In this document: positions 11,049-23,975 of the stretch, piece by piece
How positions within the stretch are numbered: the stretch's first letter is position 1
Layout: every line of letters starts with the position of its first letter
Assembly (NCBI RefSeq): GCF_002078875.1
Contig: NC_034412.1
Span: forward strand, 81,857,575-81,921,574
Direction of reading: 5' to 3'
DNA: 64,000 nt
Origin: Numida meleagris
Lineage: Eukaryota > Chordata > Aves > Galliformes > Numididae
Program-made: the position numbers and the translations under genes
Notes under the pieces: model-generated
Told to the model about the DNA's origin: nothing
What the model saw: only the letters and a program-made list of their open reading frames with translations
Databases searched by the model: none

Positions 11049-14000
11049 AGAACGCTATCCACATCCCTTAATATTTGGCCAGAGCTTTTGCTTTTAACGA
11101 AACTAATCACTCATGACGTTAGTTGTAAAATAGTTATTTAAAAGGTAGGAAATAAAGGGTAGAAATAAAAGGACAGTTTTACAGAAAGGAATGAAGTCCC
11201 ACAGGCATCTGTGCAGGGGTATGTGCTCTTCAACATCTGGAAAAGTGAAAGAAAAATGAGTTAAAAATGTTTGTCAGGAGTGCCAAGTTTTCAGAGTAAT
11301 AAATTGAAGGATCATCAAAAAATTGCAAAAGAATTACACAATTTTAAATGAGTTACGAATGTAAATTTAACAAATGCCAGTTTTACATACACAATAGAAG
11401 GATCAGAACTGATTGTTATCATTTAGTAATTAAATCTGTATAAAAACCAGCTCTATTAAAGATTTGCACAATTAAAAATACTGATCAGAATGAATAATAA
11501 CATTAATTACAAAAATGACAAAAAATAAAAACAGCAACAACAAAAAAACCCACCCCAAGCAACTAACAGAAAACGCTGTACTTGCAATATGGGTATATCT
11601 CCCATACTATGCATGATGTTCACCTCACATTTCAGAGAAGTGCATGACAGCAATGAAAAAATATGGACAAGGAAAATGAGAGTGATAAGAAAGAATAGCC
11701 AAATGGACAAGGGCTCTATTTGGATTGCCTATATGTCCTATTTTAAATTCTTATTTTAAAAATAAATCAGAATTTAATAGGTGTAGTAATTCACAATTTG
11801 CATGGAGAAAATGCGTAAGGATGGACTATTCCTTCTGGCACCACTACAAGAGCTACGAGGCATCGAATGAAATTAGTGCACAGTGGTTTAAGGCAATTGA
11901 AAAGAGGTACTTTTTCATGCTGTCTATCTTCACTGTAGGAAAAAGTATATTAAGAAGTTTGTGTGCTCCAAAAGTAATCCAAAATTTAATTGAAGAAATA
12001 CTCTTTGTGATCCTTCTTGGGTCTGCAATTTACTAGAGCCTGGGAGTAGCTCTGGAAACGTGCTCTTATAGTTTTCCCTACATGTCCCTTAGCAGACTCC
12101 TGCCACAGATGTGCTTCAGTTTTGGTGTCGCACAAAAATGTTGAAATAATTTTCTCAAACATTTATGGGACGTATTAGAAAGTAACTATCCAATTTCAGA
12201 AAAAATAGCAGAAGTGAGCAGATTTAGCTAAGATCTCCAGGCTAAAGCTTCAGGCTTGGAGTAAAAGATCACCTGATGTCAAACTGCAAATAGACTGTTG
12301 CAATTCATCAGTGTGTTTACCCATAATACCACCCCAATACATTCTCAGATATACTTCTGTCCATAACTTCAAGATTTAATATTGAGTCATTTATGTTTTA
12401 ACTGTGGGCATGTCTGCTCTGCAGACTGCAGCACAGATGAAAGAGACGAGAAATGCTTTAGCCAAAGAAGCAAAGAGCTCAGTGTAGGCTAATTTATTCT
12501 GCTTCTCATGTGGGCTGGGCATCTGATTTTGAAGTCTGTGTTGCTTCAGCAAGCCTGCTTCTGGTATCTCAGCTAGCTAATTTGATGGTGGCTTGGCAGT
12601 ATCCCTGCATGCACAGATGTAGCATGAGTCTACTTTTATTTATATCTTCTATCCAAACCCCAGAAGAACCAGTTTTCACTTCACTGGCTTGCACATCTTG
12701 AACAACTATTTGCTTTAAGAAAGAACACAACTGCTTCACTGGGACCACAGCTTTAGCTGCAGTCATGGCTATACCTACTGCTTGGTCCTGTGAGCCATAA
12801 AATCATTTTTTTGAAATTCAAAACAACTGAGCTTAAGCCTTTGTTTTTACAAAACACTAAGAGCTGATGAAGTTAGGTTAATTTGAATTCAAAGCCTTTC
12901 ATGCTTTTTATAACATCTTTTAGATTTTTCTGTGAAAGCAATGAAAGCATTAGAAGGGAGAAGAAAATGACCACCTGCAGCTTTTCCTCATCTTATAAAG
13001 TACTTGAAAGGAGTAAGTCCACTGTGGGGAAGCTGAGGTGACCCTGCTAGCAGCAGGAGGGAGCTGGAGGGCAAAAGATCTGGCGACTATTTTGGCTAGA
13101 GATTTCCCTGCGTTCTCTGTATTACTCACCTTTGCTCACAATAAAATTCAAAATGTTTTTTATACACTAAATATTCTTGTTTTACACTACACTGCATTTT
13201 AAGACTAAGTCTGGTAAGCCAGAAAGCCAACTTGTCCCTCTTCTACTAGTGATGCAGATATTTCCTATATTGGCTGTCTGACCTCAAAACATGTAACATT
13301 AGTTCTGTGGTTAAGTAAGAAATTCTGCTGCAGTGCATCCTATACCTCCTATGAAATAAAAATATGATCCTTATTCATAATTCAGATTGTTTTTCAGTTG
13401 TTTGAATTATAAAAACCAGTGAAAAGTAACTAATATGTTATTTCTTCCTCTCTCATATTTTATTCTCCTATCCTCTCTCACTTGTAAGTTTTTCTCACAC
13501 TGTTAGTTAAATTGAGAAAATCACGTGCAATACATAAAGAATTCAGCCTGGATTAACAGCTCAGGAAATTTCTGACTTATGAAAAAAGTACATTTAGAGG
13601 ATAAATTATTCAGTAAATGACACAATGAAAAGATAATTCAATACGATAGCTTTTTTTTCTGGATACCTCATTCCTCCCTCAAATGTCTCCCGTCATGAAA
13701 GCAAGATAGAAAATAGATGCATGTTAAGTTACTGAATACAATTCACTGCCAGTACAAGAACTGTAGCTTTTACTATTCTTGATATTCAATCTAGATTGAA
13801 AGTGCCAGGCCATAAAAACTCAGTTTGGGGAATTAATCAAAAAGACAATTAATATGATGATCAGCAGTTTCTTCCTGATAAATTCTAATGTTTTCTAGTT
13901 ATAAACTCTTTTATTATAGAATACATACATGCAACATTTAAATAATTTATCTCACTCTATAGTGCTTACAAATGTAAAACAGTTACAGTTTGATATCATA

Positions 14001-14227
14001 CTCCCTCCTTATATCTTAACTTTCCTCTCTCTACTAATTCCATGCTGTTGCTCATTTAACTGTCTCAAGAAAACACATTCATTTTGAGTAAAGACATCAG
14101 AGTTTGACTTTTTAATATTCTTTACATTATATTTTAATGTCAGGTAAAGTTTTGCAAATTTAATTGGTCAAATATACAATATAAATGATATTCTTGTCTG
14201 TGAAACCTTGCTGTACTTTTTTTCTTT

Positions 14228-14269
14228 GTTCTCTGACAGATTTTGACTATTGTGTTCTTTGACAGATTT
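14228..14269. repeat. short direct duplication (16-bp units, 26-bp period)
   Basis: GTTCTCTGACAGATTT at 14228-14243 and GTTCTTTGACAGATTT at 14254-14269 differ at one base. Likely replication slippage. Confidence 0.6.
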
Positions 14270-16770
14270 AATTAATTTACTTGTAACTGGAAATGGTTTG
14301 CACTTTTATGCATCTGCCTAATCAACAGGTCTGCAATGAAGGAGCACGCTGAATGATGGTAAATGTTCATACACCTACCTGATGTTCATACAAAGGGGCC
14401 AGAGGGATAACTTTTAGTTTCAGAGTACAACTCTGGTGATTTTTCAGTCTAAAACTTAAAATAAATTTTGATGTGTGCTTCTTAGTTGCAAAGAAACTAT
14501 ATGGCTACAGTAAGTACTATTCTAGAGACATGGGAATCAAAGGGAATGACACTGCCGCCACTGATATGCTCAGGTAAACTTAAACAGAAAACATTCATAT
14601 CTTTCAGACCACAATTTCAGTTTCATACTTACAAATTATGTATTTAATAAATGCCAGAAAATTGTCTTCTTGTTGCAGTTGTATACATCTATATATAATT
14701 GATATAATTGTATAACTTTAACTTCTGCAGATGTCATAGTAAAATTTTGTACATTTGAAGAAATGTTATTCCTTATTCTTGATTTCAGCCAAATAAAGGA
14801 TGGAAAAGATGTCACTTTTTCATATGAAATAGAAAGAACAAGGTTTTGGTTTTGGAAATGCACTCTATGTTGATGGCTTACTGCATAATGACTTTGATTA
14901 CTGTACCTTCCATGCATCTCAATTTTATGGCTTCTAGTAATTGCAGAGGAAGGAAAAAAAACACCACTTTGCACAATAATATTCTGCCGTCCAACAAAAT
15001 TTTAATAAAATGGATTTTATTTAAAAAGATATTAGAATCTGTTTTAAATATTTTAAGACATGTTTGATTATCAGACAGAGCTGAAATGATAGAGTGCGAT
15101 TATGTTTCTGTTTGTTGTCAGAATTTCTGAGCTCAATGAACAATGTTTAACATCTCATAAATTTGGTCATTAAGAAAATGTTGTTTCACCCCAATATTTA
15201 AAACTTCTATTTATTTTTATAAGATGTTCTCAGTAACTCTTCTATCTGCAGACAGAAATGTTGATTTTAAATTTAACTGGTCCTTAACCTATTAGCTGAC
15301 AAATAGAGGCATAAGGTGAGAGCTCCATCAGGTGCACCATCAAATAGTACTGTAAATACCATTCATTCAGTGGCAATGTATGAAAGCAAAATGTCAGAGT
15401 ATGACGGATGATGTTAAAGGCATATGGTCAATTTTTTTCAGTATTCTGAATGATAGTCATCTGATTAAAAGTACTACAGGTCAGAAGCGATGTCAAATGT
15501 ATTAGTTAAATGATGACTACCTAACTTTCATTTAACTTTTAGTATTTTTTCTGTTAGAGAAACTTCCCATGCTACTATCCTCAACAAACAAGTGAAGAAA
15601 ACCATAAAAACCCTATAGTAATACAAGCAAAAAAAACCCAAAACAAACAGGTTGTTTTAAAGAGATTAAAGGATTAATCACTTCTTTTGCCTTTAAAGAC
15701 TTGCTCCCTAACTTACCTTTTTACCCTTTCCCTAATGAAAGAGTGAGAAGACTTATTATAGTTCTTTACTCAGGAAAATATTAATATGTAATAGGGAATT
15801 ACGCACTGTAGAGACATCGCGGGGTCATGAAAGAATGGGGAAGCTTTTTCCTCTCTCTCTGCAAGTAACCCGTGATTTCAGAGATGTTAGTGGAAAACAC
15901 AGTTACCTCCTGCATGAATCGTTGCAGTAACTACTTGCTGAAATTTACCTTCTTCACTCACGTACAAAACAATATATTATATTTATTTTGTCAGTTTTTT
16001 TGGGTGAGAATTTGTACATTGAATCCAGATCCAAGAAAACATCTCTTGGGAACAGTGGATCTTGGTTTTCATGTGAAACAGGTCTATCCCCAGGGTTTGA
16101 CTTTAGACTACTAGTCTCAGTGCAGTCATTGAAGATGGCCTTAAGTGCTGGCCTGCCAAAGCTCTGCTGTATGCCACCATGCAAGCACTTACTTTCTCTA
16201 TGCAACTATGCTTAACTGCAGTGTATCTGTTTTTTTTTTTCTTGAATTGTTTACTGCCTCACTGCTTTTCTAGTTCTAGGCTGCTTTAAAAGTAGAGAGA
16301 AATTCAGAAAAGTGAAGGTTTGTGCTAAAATATTCTTTGAACGTCCTTAAATAGAAATTTTTAAAGAATTCTTTAAGAAAGAACATAGTGCTCTGGTTGT
16401 TTTTCAAATTAATAATAATAAAAAAATAACTCATTAAAGTAGAAAGGATGCTATGGATGTGAGATTTGATATCCAGAACTTGTTCATTTTGAATTATCCA
16501 TGGGTAGTTTGATTAACTAAATAATTCACTAGCCACACTGTACAACGGCATTAAAAAATCAGCAGCTCCTTGTACTGGCAACCCTTTTACGGATAAATTC
16601 TACTGCCTGAGGAGACCATGTGAATGGTTGTTGTATCTCCAAAGCCAAATATGTATAAAATCATGATTTTCCAAATGCACTTATTGAAACTTTATTTCAA
16701 TTTGCACTGTATCACATACCTAACAATTATTTTTTTGACAGCATCAGTTTCTTCAACTCCATTGTTGTGG

Positions 16771-16794
16771 TTGTTTTTTGTTTTTTGTTTTTTG
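16771..16794. repeat. (GTTTTTT)n simple repeat
   Basis: Three to four heptamer units of G plus a T run, inside T-rich DNA. Confidence 0.7.
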
Positions 16795-19700
16795 AAACTA
16801 ATATGAATTTTGCTACCTGCTCAGAATAGTTAGTTTGCAAAATGTGTTTAGCTTTATTTTATTTACTGATACACATCTGTTTATATTTGATTTCACCTGA
16901 TGTATCTTCGTATCATCTTCAAATGGCTCAGAGCATTAATTCTAAAAAATATAAGTTATCATAAATATATATTGGTTTATATTTTCATTGACAGAACCTA
17001 CCTCTGGAAACATTTTTAACATAAGGACTTTTTCCCGGGAAATAATTCAAGCTTAGCAAACTCTCTCACAAGGTTCTTTTGATTCCTGAGAATCTACAAA
17101 GCTGAAGTAGGTTTCAAAACCAAAATTTTCTTTCGTCCCCCCTTATCAAACTGTGAAGTTGCAATTCATAGAGCTATGCATACCTCAGGAAGATAAAGAA
17201 CGCAAAATCAAACAAAAAAGTCCAGGTGATGAAAACAGCAGAGTTTTAATGCTTGCTTTTTTAATTAAGCATACATAAAAAAAACTTTGAAGGACTAAAA
17301 TCTGTTAAGTTACAGAAATTTTTTCTTCTGTTGTGATTTTAGAACAGAGGATACATGACTTGGGCTACTACAATGGGCTATGTTTGGTGCAACATAAGGT
17401 GAGCTAATAAATACTTTGTTTTCTATTGAGCTACTTCTAGCTCAACACATATTGATAACCTTTGGGAAATTTAGCTTTACATGATGTAGTAGGAGATGTT
17501 GAATGCTGCAATTGCATTACTGTGAAAATTTTACCCAACTACAAATACTGCATCGCTGTAACTTTGGTCCTTAATGAACCATTGAAGTTTTTGCTTGGTA
17601 TTGTTCCCAAAAATAAAGATGGGCAACCAATAGGTGCTTTTTACCAAAAGATTTGCTTAAATCCTTCTGGATCCCTGATGTTTAGCTGATATGATCCATC
17701 ATCTTGCTGTTTATGTTGTTATTGTTTTGTTCGTTGTTTGTTTTTCTCCTTCACAAGATGTTCAGAATGCTAACTCTTATTTAATGGAGTGAGTGCTTCT
17801 AGGCTGCTAGATCATGGAAAACATGGCATGCTTCCCATTGCTGCCTCTTTGTAATCTGTATGAATGTCAGTAAAGAGGGTAGTACTATTTGAGGCAACTG
17901 CAGGGTAGGTCCAGTGACATTTTGCTCACTTATAAACTACAAGCCATGGTGCAACTTAATTGAACATGGAAACCTGTCCATCTTGGGCAGAATGTCTTGG
18001 AGATGAAAAACCTTGAGAAAGGTCTTGTAGGATTTTTGTAGTTAATTAACCACAGAGAAGCAAACAGTAGATTCATGGCCTTAGAGAATCCATGACTCTT
18101 TTTTTAATAGGAGAACAAACCATATTTGAGTTTTCAACAAACAAAAAATAATCTGACTTCTTTGTGTATTTAATGTATTGAATTTCTGCTTTTCTGCAAG
18201 ATGAACATTCATATGAGCCCATGAAACGACTTTCATGATTATTTAATCATTTAACTGATATAATCTTCCTAAAGCTAAGATTTTTTCTCTTAAAGTCAAG
18301 GCATTCCCCTGATTTAATGCACAAAGGGACAGAGCTTTACCTATTACCCTGGAGATTATACATTTAGGTTGCTTTGTCTTCTCTCTTATTTTTTTTTGTC
18401 ATATGTGTTACTAGTTGCAATAATAAAGTTTGGTGTTTCTTTGACCTCTTTCAGCTCTTCTTCCCTTTAGCAGGCGCATTTTCCGATTTTTGTCCCTAGT
18501 AGTCTAGCTGTCTGTCGTTCACCTTTTGGATCCTTCTGGCAAGAAATGAAAATCAGGTCAGAGAATCGTGATTCCTTACAGGGAAGCTTATAGCAGCCAT
18601 CTGAGGACTTCTGAAGCTTTTGTTCATTATTGAATTTGCTTATCTGGCATGCTGCTCTCTACAGGTCTAGCACAAACTCATTGGACAGTATCACTCAGTG
18701 GAGTGTGTTGAGTTATGAACAATAATGTCATATTGAATTATGTCAGATGTGACACAACATGTCCCAAAAAATGACAGATAGCGATGAACAGAAAAGGACA
18801 TTTCAAACTTTTTTTTAGTTTAAAAACTAACCTTGAAAAGAGTCATTTTTAGAGAATAAAATGTAGAAAGAGGACAAGGATTGCCTCCACAGCATAATTT
18901 TTAACATCTAATCAGAGAAATGTATAAATGAAGAAGAAAGTATTTCCTACTGTAGAATATATTCCATCCCAAACAGCAGCTTTTGTATGACTATACATCT
19001 CCAGCTGTGCTGTCTTCTAGACAAAACATACTTCCCTTCGGTCTGATATGTGGGGTTTTTTTTACAAATCCGGGAAAATTATGCCAGATATATATCATAT
19101 GTTCCCTCTACCTCAGATTGTATTATACATACACATGTATGCTTTTTCTTAAGTTCCCTTCTTCAAATTGATGGTTCCCTAGTGGGCTTTTTAACACTTA
19201 TGTGGTGTTTATCATCTTTTACAAGATCTCTTAAATATGTGCGATTGTATTTAGCTTCATGAGGTGAGAGTGAACTGAACGGACAACAGATCTGTCAGTG
19301 GTGTTTAAGGTTAGTTTTACAGGTCTCAATTTCTGATTATGCAGTGAAATGTCTTACATGTTAACATCTGATATAAATCCAATGACACATGTTTCAGGGT
19401 CAGTCTGTTGGATGATATAGATGCTGTATATGGAATCAATGGCTGTGAGAGAAGTAATGCTATTTGCTGTGCAGTTTTTGCTTATAATGTCAAAGGCTGA
19501 AAGGTGATTCATGGCATTGTGAACATGTTAAACTGTATTTAATATTATGAAATTTATTTCGTAGTACTACATTTCTTCAGCTCCTATGAATGATTACATT
19601 CTTGAAATAGGAGTTAGAGTTATAACCTTTCAGCTCTAGAACTGTATACTAGCAGACAGGGTGCTTTCCATGTAAGCCTCCTGTTTCATCCCAAGAAGCG

Positions 19701-20878
19701 AAGAAAAAAAATGAGAGGACGAGGTAGGAGAGCTGAAGAAGCTGTGTATGGAAAACAAGTGTTTGTCATGGGAAATATGTGGCTTTTGTAAGAACAGAAG
19801 GTGCTATCACCAAAATACATCTTCCTGCTCTTGCTTTCTGGAGAAATGAACCCACATATAATGCAAATCCACAAATTTCATAAATTCATTTTTTCCATTG
19901 GCAAGCAGGTTGCCTTTCATATTCAGATTGTCTCTATTTCCAATACAGCTATTCCTTCAGGAAAGAAGATTTTTTCAAAAGTCCTAGTGGCCTTGCAAAA
20001 ACCTCTGTGGCTTAAGGTGTTTAAAGGTTTGGAAGTCTGAGGCTGTTTTTCTGAATTTACTTAAACACTTACATTGATCTTTGCTAACAATAACCAATGA
20101 AAGATAGTCAGAGATGAGTACCAGAAAAGTAAAAAGCATAAGGTCTATAACTTTTATATTGTAGTAGTGTTAGTGTTTTCAAACACTATATCTTTTAGTA
20201 TGAAGGGAGAACATTTCTTAAAACCTTAGAGTTGTCAGTGTCCTAAAACCAGTAATGTCCTCCTCTGATTTAATTTTAGAAAATAGTACATATTCAGTGG
20301 GCATGTTTTCCTCCTAGAAGGGAGGTCAAGAATACCCGCATATCTTGATTGATTTCAATAGCAAAATTGGCATTGCTTGTTCTAGTTCTGGGGTTAAAAA
20401 ACATGAATTTGGGGAAGAAAATGTGTATTTTGTGCTTTGAGTTTAAATATCCTCAAAGGAATTCTCACTATTTGAATCTGAAATAATTTGTCAAATTAGC
20501 ACATGACTGACATTGCATGAAACACATTCTGACATTCTGCAATGTGGAGTACAACAGAGTCATTGAATTGAATTACTACTGCTAGGTGAGGCATGAAAAG
20601 GCTTGAACAACATTGCATGAGTGTGAAGTCCTTAACCCAATGGTAGAACATGAAGGAATTGTTTCAAGGGTTTTTTTTAATGAGAAAAGAGGGATTTAAT
20701 TGGCATACTCTTGCTACAACGGAGTTTAAAAATTACTGCTTTTACATGTGCTATGAAAAGATCCACAGACACGTAAAAAATATTAAGGTTGTTCTAACAT
20801 ACTCTTTACTTTTTGAGACTACAAATGCACTGCTAGTTTAACTTACACAGAAAAATAAATTAGATGTCTTTTGTGTTA

Positions 20879-20920
20879 GTGCTTGTATTGACAGATCCAG
20901 TGCCTGCACTGACAGATCTA
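20879..20920. repeat. imperfect 21-bp tandem duplication
   Basis: Units at 20879-20899 and 20900-20920 share GTGCnTG...TGACAGATC and differ at four positions, all transitions. This indicates an old tandem duplication. Confidence 0.7.
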
Positions 20921-21794
20921 GAACTCAAAAGATTTGCATGATTTGGTCTGACTGATGGCCAATATATAGTGGTCTTTCCTATTTTCCTTTCTTTCTGGTC
21001 AGATTTTGGGATTTAAAAAAAACAAAAACAAAAAAAGCTTCTTTCTGAAGAGAGAGGATAATGCTGATGACAAATAGGTCCAAGATAGAAGAACTGCTCT
21101 AGAGAGAATCACAGTTAATAGTCAAGGCACCTTCCACATACACTATAATGTGATATGATAGAGCATGACATTTAAACAATTTTTGGTGAAAGGGGACAAC
21201 GAATGTGAACATTTCCATGGCTAAAAAACAAAGAAGTAAAGATGTGGTTACTATAATGCTAATCTGTAGTGGACAGAATTGAATTCTGGATATTTTGGTC
21301 TTGGGGAGAGAGGATGTTTCATCACAGGGGATACATGAAAGCTTTGTTACTTTTCCCTGGTACAATTTTAGATACTATCTTTGGAATAAATTCTCTCCTT
21401 TTTTGAAAAGATATTTCTCAACCACCTGTTAACACCATGGCAAACTATCTAGCAAATTCAAGGCAAAGAAACACCAACACAAACAATCAAAACAAAACAA
21501 CCCTTCCTAATTAACAAAAAAAAAAAAAAAGCACAATAAAAAGTGTGATACTGAAGCCAGTAGTGAATCTGACAACATTCCAGAAATAGTGGAGCTGAGT
21601 CTCTCCTCTTTCATAAAGTGATGATTTTTTTAACTTTTATACTCTGTAGATACTTAAACAAGTAGTCAGGATTACAACTTCCACTTTAGATTATAATCCA
21701 TCAGGTGACAGAAAACATCTCTATGGTTCTGTGAAGTGGTTTAAGATTAATTTGGACCTTTGTCACTGAACTTTGAAAGCTGCTCCTCATCAGT

Positions 21795-21846
21795 TATTTT
21801 ATTTTATTTTATTTTGTTTTATTTTATTTTACTTATTTTATTTTAT
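21795..21846. repeat. (TTTTA)n pentanucleotide repeat
   Basis: About ten TTTTA units with a TTTTG and a CTTA interruption. Interrupted pentanucleotide arrays of this sort are usually moderately stable. Confidence 0.9.
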
Positions 21847-23255
21847 GTCAAAGTGAATGATTCCTATAAGTAAGTGATGCAACAAAAGTGTCCATAAGGA
21901 TGGGTTCCAGTCAAAGTAATTTGCTTACTTAGCTAGCTGTTATTGGCCTAAATAAAAGAAATCTGATAAATTAATTAAAATTCATATCCATAATGTATTA
22001 GAAATTAATAGTAGTTTAAACTCAGGCGTGGGACCCTGTAACAATCATAATACTATATACCCTAGTGCAGAAGTATGATCCTAGTGCAGAAGTATGAAAT
22101 TATTTGTGCTTTTGGGGGTCATCTTCAGACTTTCAAAGAATCTTGATATGCACTTTCAAAGCTCCAATTTTGGATGACTGAGTACCCAATTCAGGATAAA
22201 ACAAGGCAGTCTGAGTGCCAAAAGAGCTCACAACTTTAGGTGCTGATTTTCCAAAAATCTGGCCTGAACTTATTTAAAACTGTTCTTTAGTGATACAGAA
22301 CTGTGAACTGTCTTGAAATTGCATACTGATGAAATTGAGGGCGTCTGTTTATCTTGTAGGTAACAAGCACTTATGTGCTCTGCATGCAAGCATCTGATAA
22401 TGTTTGCAAAATCACTAATTTGTTATAAATTTTATAGAAAGTGCTACCTTTGAGTGAATGTGTTAGCTTTTAAACTGTGAAGAACAAAATTTATACATAC
22501 AGGTTTAAAACATCTTATTCATAGTGATGAACTGACCACCATTAAGCAGATGCATTAGAAATAAAAATAGATGTCTAAATACATAAAATATCTTGTAATG
22601 CCTCTGCACAAATTATTAGCTAATAGCTATCCTGAAATTGTTTTACATCCTTCATTTTCAAAGAAAGTCTGTGAGACTGGTTGTCATCTTTTCCATTTTT
22701 AAATCAACTTTTTGTGTGTGTTTGTTTGACATGTACTAGATTACATCATTGCTGAATAAATGTTTAATTTAGGTGTCCTCCTTAGTGTTGTAATCTTTCT
22801 GGTCCATTTGGTCTTGAATGTTTCATATATGTACTCCAGATCCTCACACAGGTCCCTAGTGAATGTAAAAACAGAAACACATTGAAAATGGATGTTCTTG
22901 AAAGAACTAAATATGCAGCTAACACAGAAAAAAATCCATATTTGACGGAATTGTGAAAGGCACAGTGCTGAAACTTTAATGTGTTTATCACGCATCTTCC
23001 AAAATAAATTGTCCTACTTTAATGCTGGTTTCTTAAAATATACATTAGGAGTTCTACTGATTAAATGGACATTGTCAGCAAGGTAGCTATGTGGTATGCA
23101 GAGTCCAATTGCATTTTGCTATTTGTTGGTGAGCTTGTTCGCTGTAGTTACAGCATGAAAGGCCCAACCAGGTAACTTGCCCCTCTACTACTACTAGAGG
23201 CTATTGTGAGGAAAATGGTTGCATACGTAAGGCTATCCCAACTATCAAGAAAATC
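21847..23255. other. non-coding stretch
   Basis: No gene recognised. It contains a 19-bp tandem duplication at 22061-22098. Confidence 0.4.
22061..22098. repeat. 19-bp tandem duplication, two copies
   Basis: CCTAGTGCAGAAGTATGAT at 22061-22079 is followed directly by a copy at 22080-22098 differing only at its last base. The near-identity indicates a fairly recent slippage event. Confidence 0.9.
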
Positions 23256-23975
23256 TAGGGAATGAAAGGATAGACCACAGCCTTGCTAAAAAGGACTTGG
23301 GGTACTGGTGGATGGCAAGCTGGACATGAGCCAGCAATGTACCCTCGCAGCCCAGAAAGCCAACTGCATCCTGGGCTGCATCAAAAGAAATGTGATCAGC
23401 AAAGCAAGGGAGGTGATCCTGCCCCTCTAGTTTGTGCTGGTGAGACCTCACCTGTAGTACTGTGTCCAGATGTGGAGTCCTCAGTACAGGAGAGACATGG
23501 ACCTGTTGGAGCACGTCCAGAGGAGGGCCTCAGAAATGCTCCAAGGGATGGAGCAGGAGCACCTTCCTTATGAGGACAGGCTGAGAGAACTGGGGCTGTT
23601 CATCCCAGAGAAGTGAAGGCTCTGGGGAAACCTGAGAGCAGCCCCTCAGTATCTCAAGGGGTGCAATAAGAAAGAAGGGGACAGTCTCTGTAACAGGGTT
23701 TGTTGTGATAGGATAGGTGGAAATGGTTTCAAATTATAGGAGAGGAGATTTGGATTGGATTTTAAGAAAAAGAACTTTACAATAAGGGTAGTGAAACACT
23801 GGAACAGGTTGCCCAGAGATATGGTGGCTGCCGTGTCCCTGGAGACATTCAAGGTCAGGCTTAACCAGGCTCTGTGCAACCTGATCTAGCTCTGGATGTC
23901 CCTGTTCATTGCAGGGGATTAGATAACCTTAAAAGATCCCTTCCAAATCAAACAATTATATAAATTCTATGGATG
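23256..23975 (+). mobile_element. CR1 LINE fragment with 3' end
   Basis: A 5'-truncated chicken-repeat-1 non-LTR retrotransposon. Recognisable landmarks in order are the end of the reverse-transcriptase gene (GGTACTGGTGGATGGCAAGC, then GACATGAGCCAGCAATG), AGTACTGTGTCCAGATGTGG, TATGAGGACAGGCTGAGAGA, the 3' UTR segment CACTGGAACAGGTTGCCCAG, and the 3' terminus with a single ATTCTATG octamer at about 23966-23973. The reading frame is broken by stops and indels. It shares subfamily-specific wording with the copy at 37133 (for example CTGTTCATCCCAGAGAAGTGA), so the two belong to one CR1 subfamily. Confidence 0.95.

Larger units (their letters stand above)
11049..21794. other. long non-coding AT-rich stretch, no gene seen
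   Basis: About 10.7 kb with no identifiable repeat family, RNA gene or convincing exon. A 103-codon open frame at 11725-12036 (plus) is the longest here, but it has no flanking splice signals I trust and no recognised homology. Small local duplications and simple repeats inside it are listed separately. Confidence 0.4.

Noticed and set aside
15954..16215. Open frames on both strands (75-83 codons)
   Set aside because: Both strands are open over the same DNA, with no recognised motif and no splice context. Most likely chance.
23245..23879. Open frames antisense or out of frame to the CR1 at 23256
   Set aside because: They are shadows of the CR1 sequence; the element's true frame is broken.
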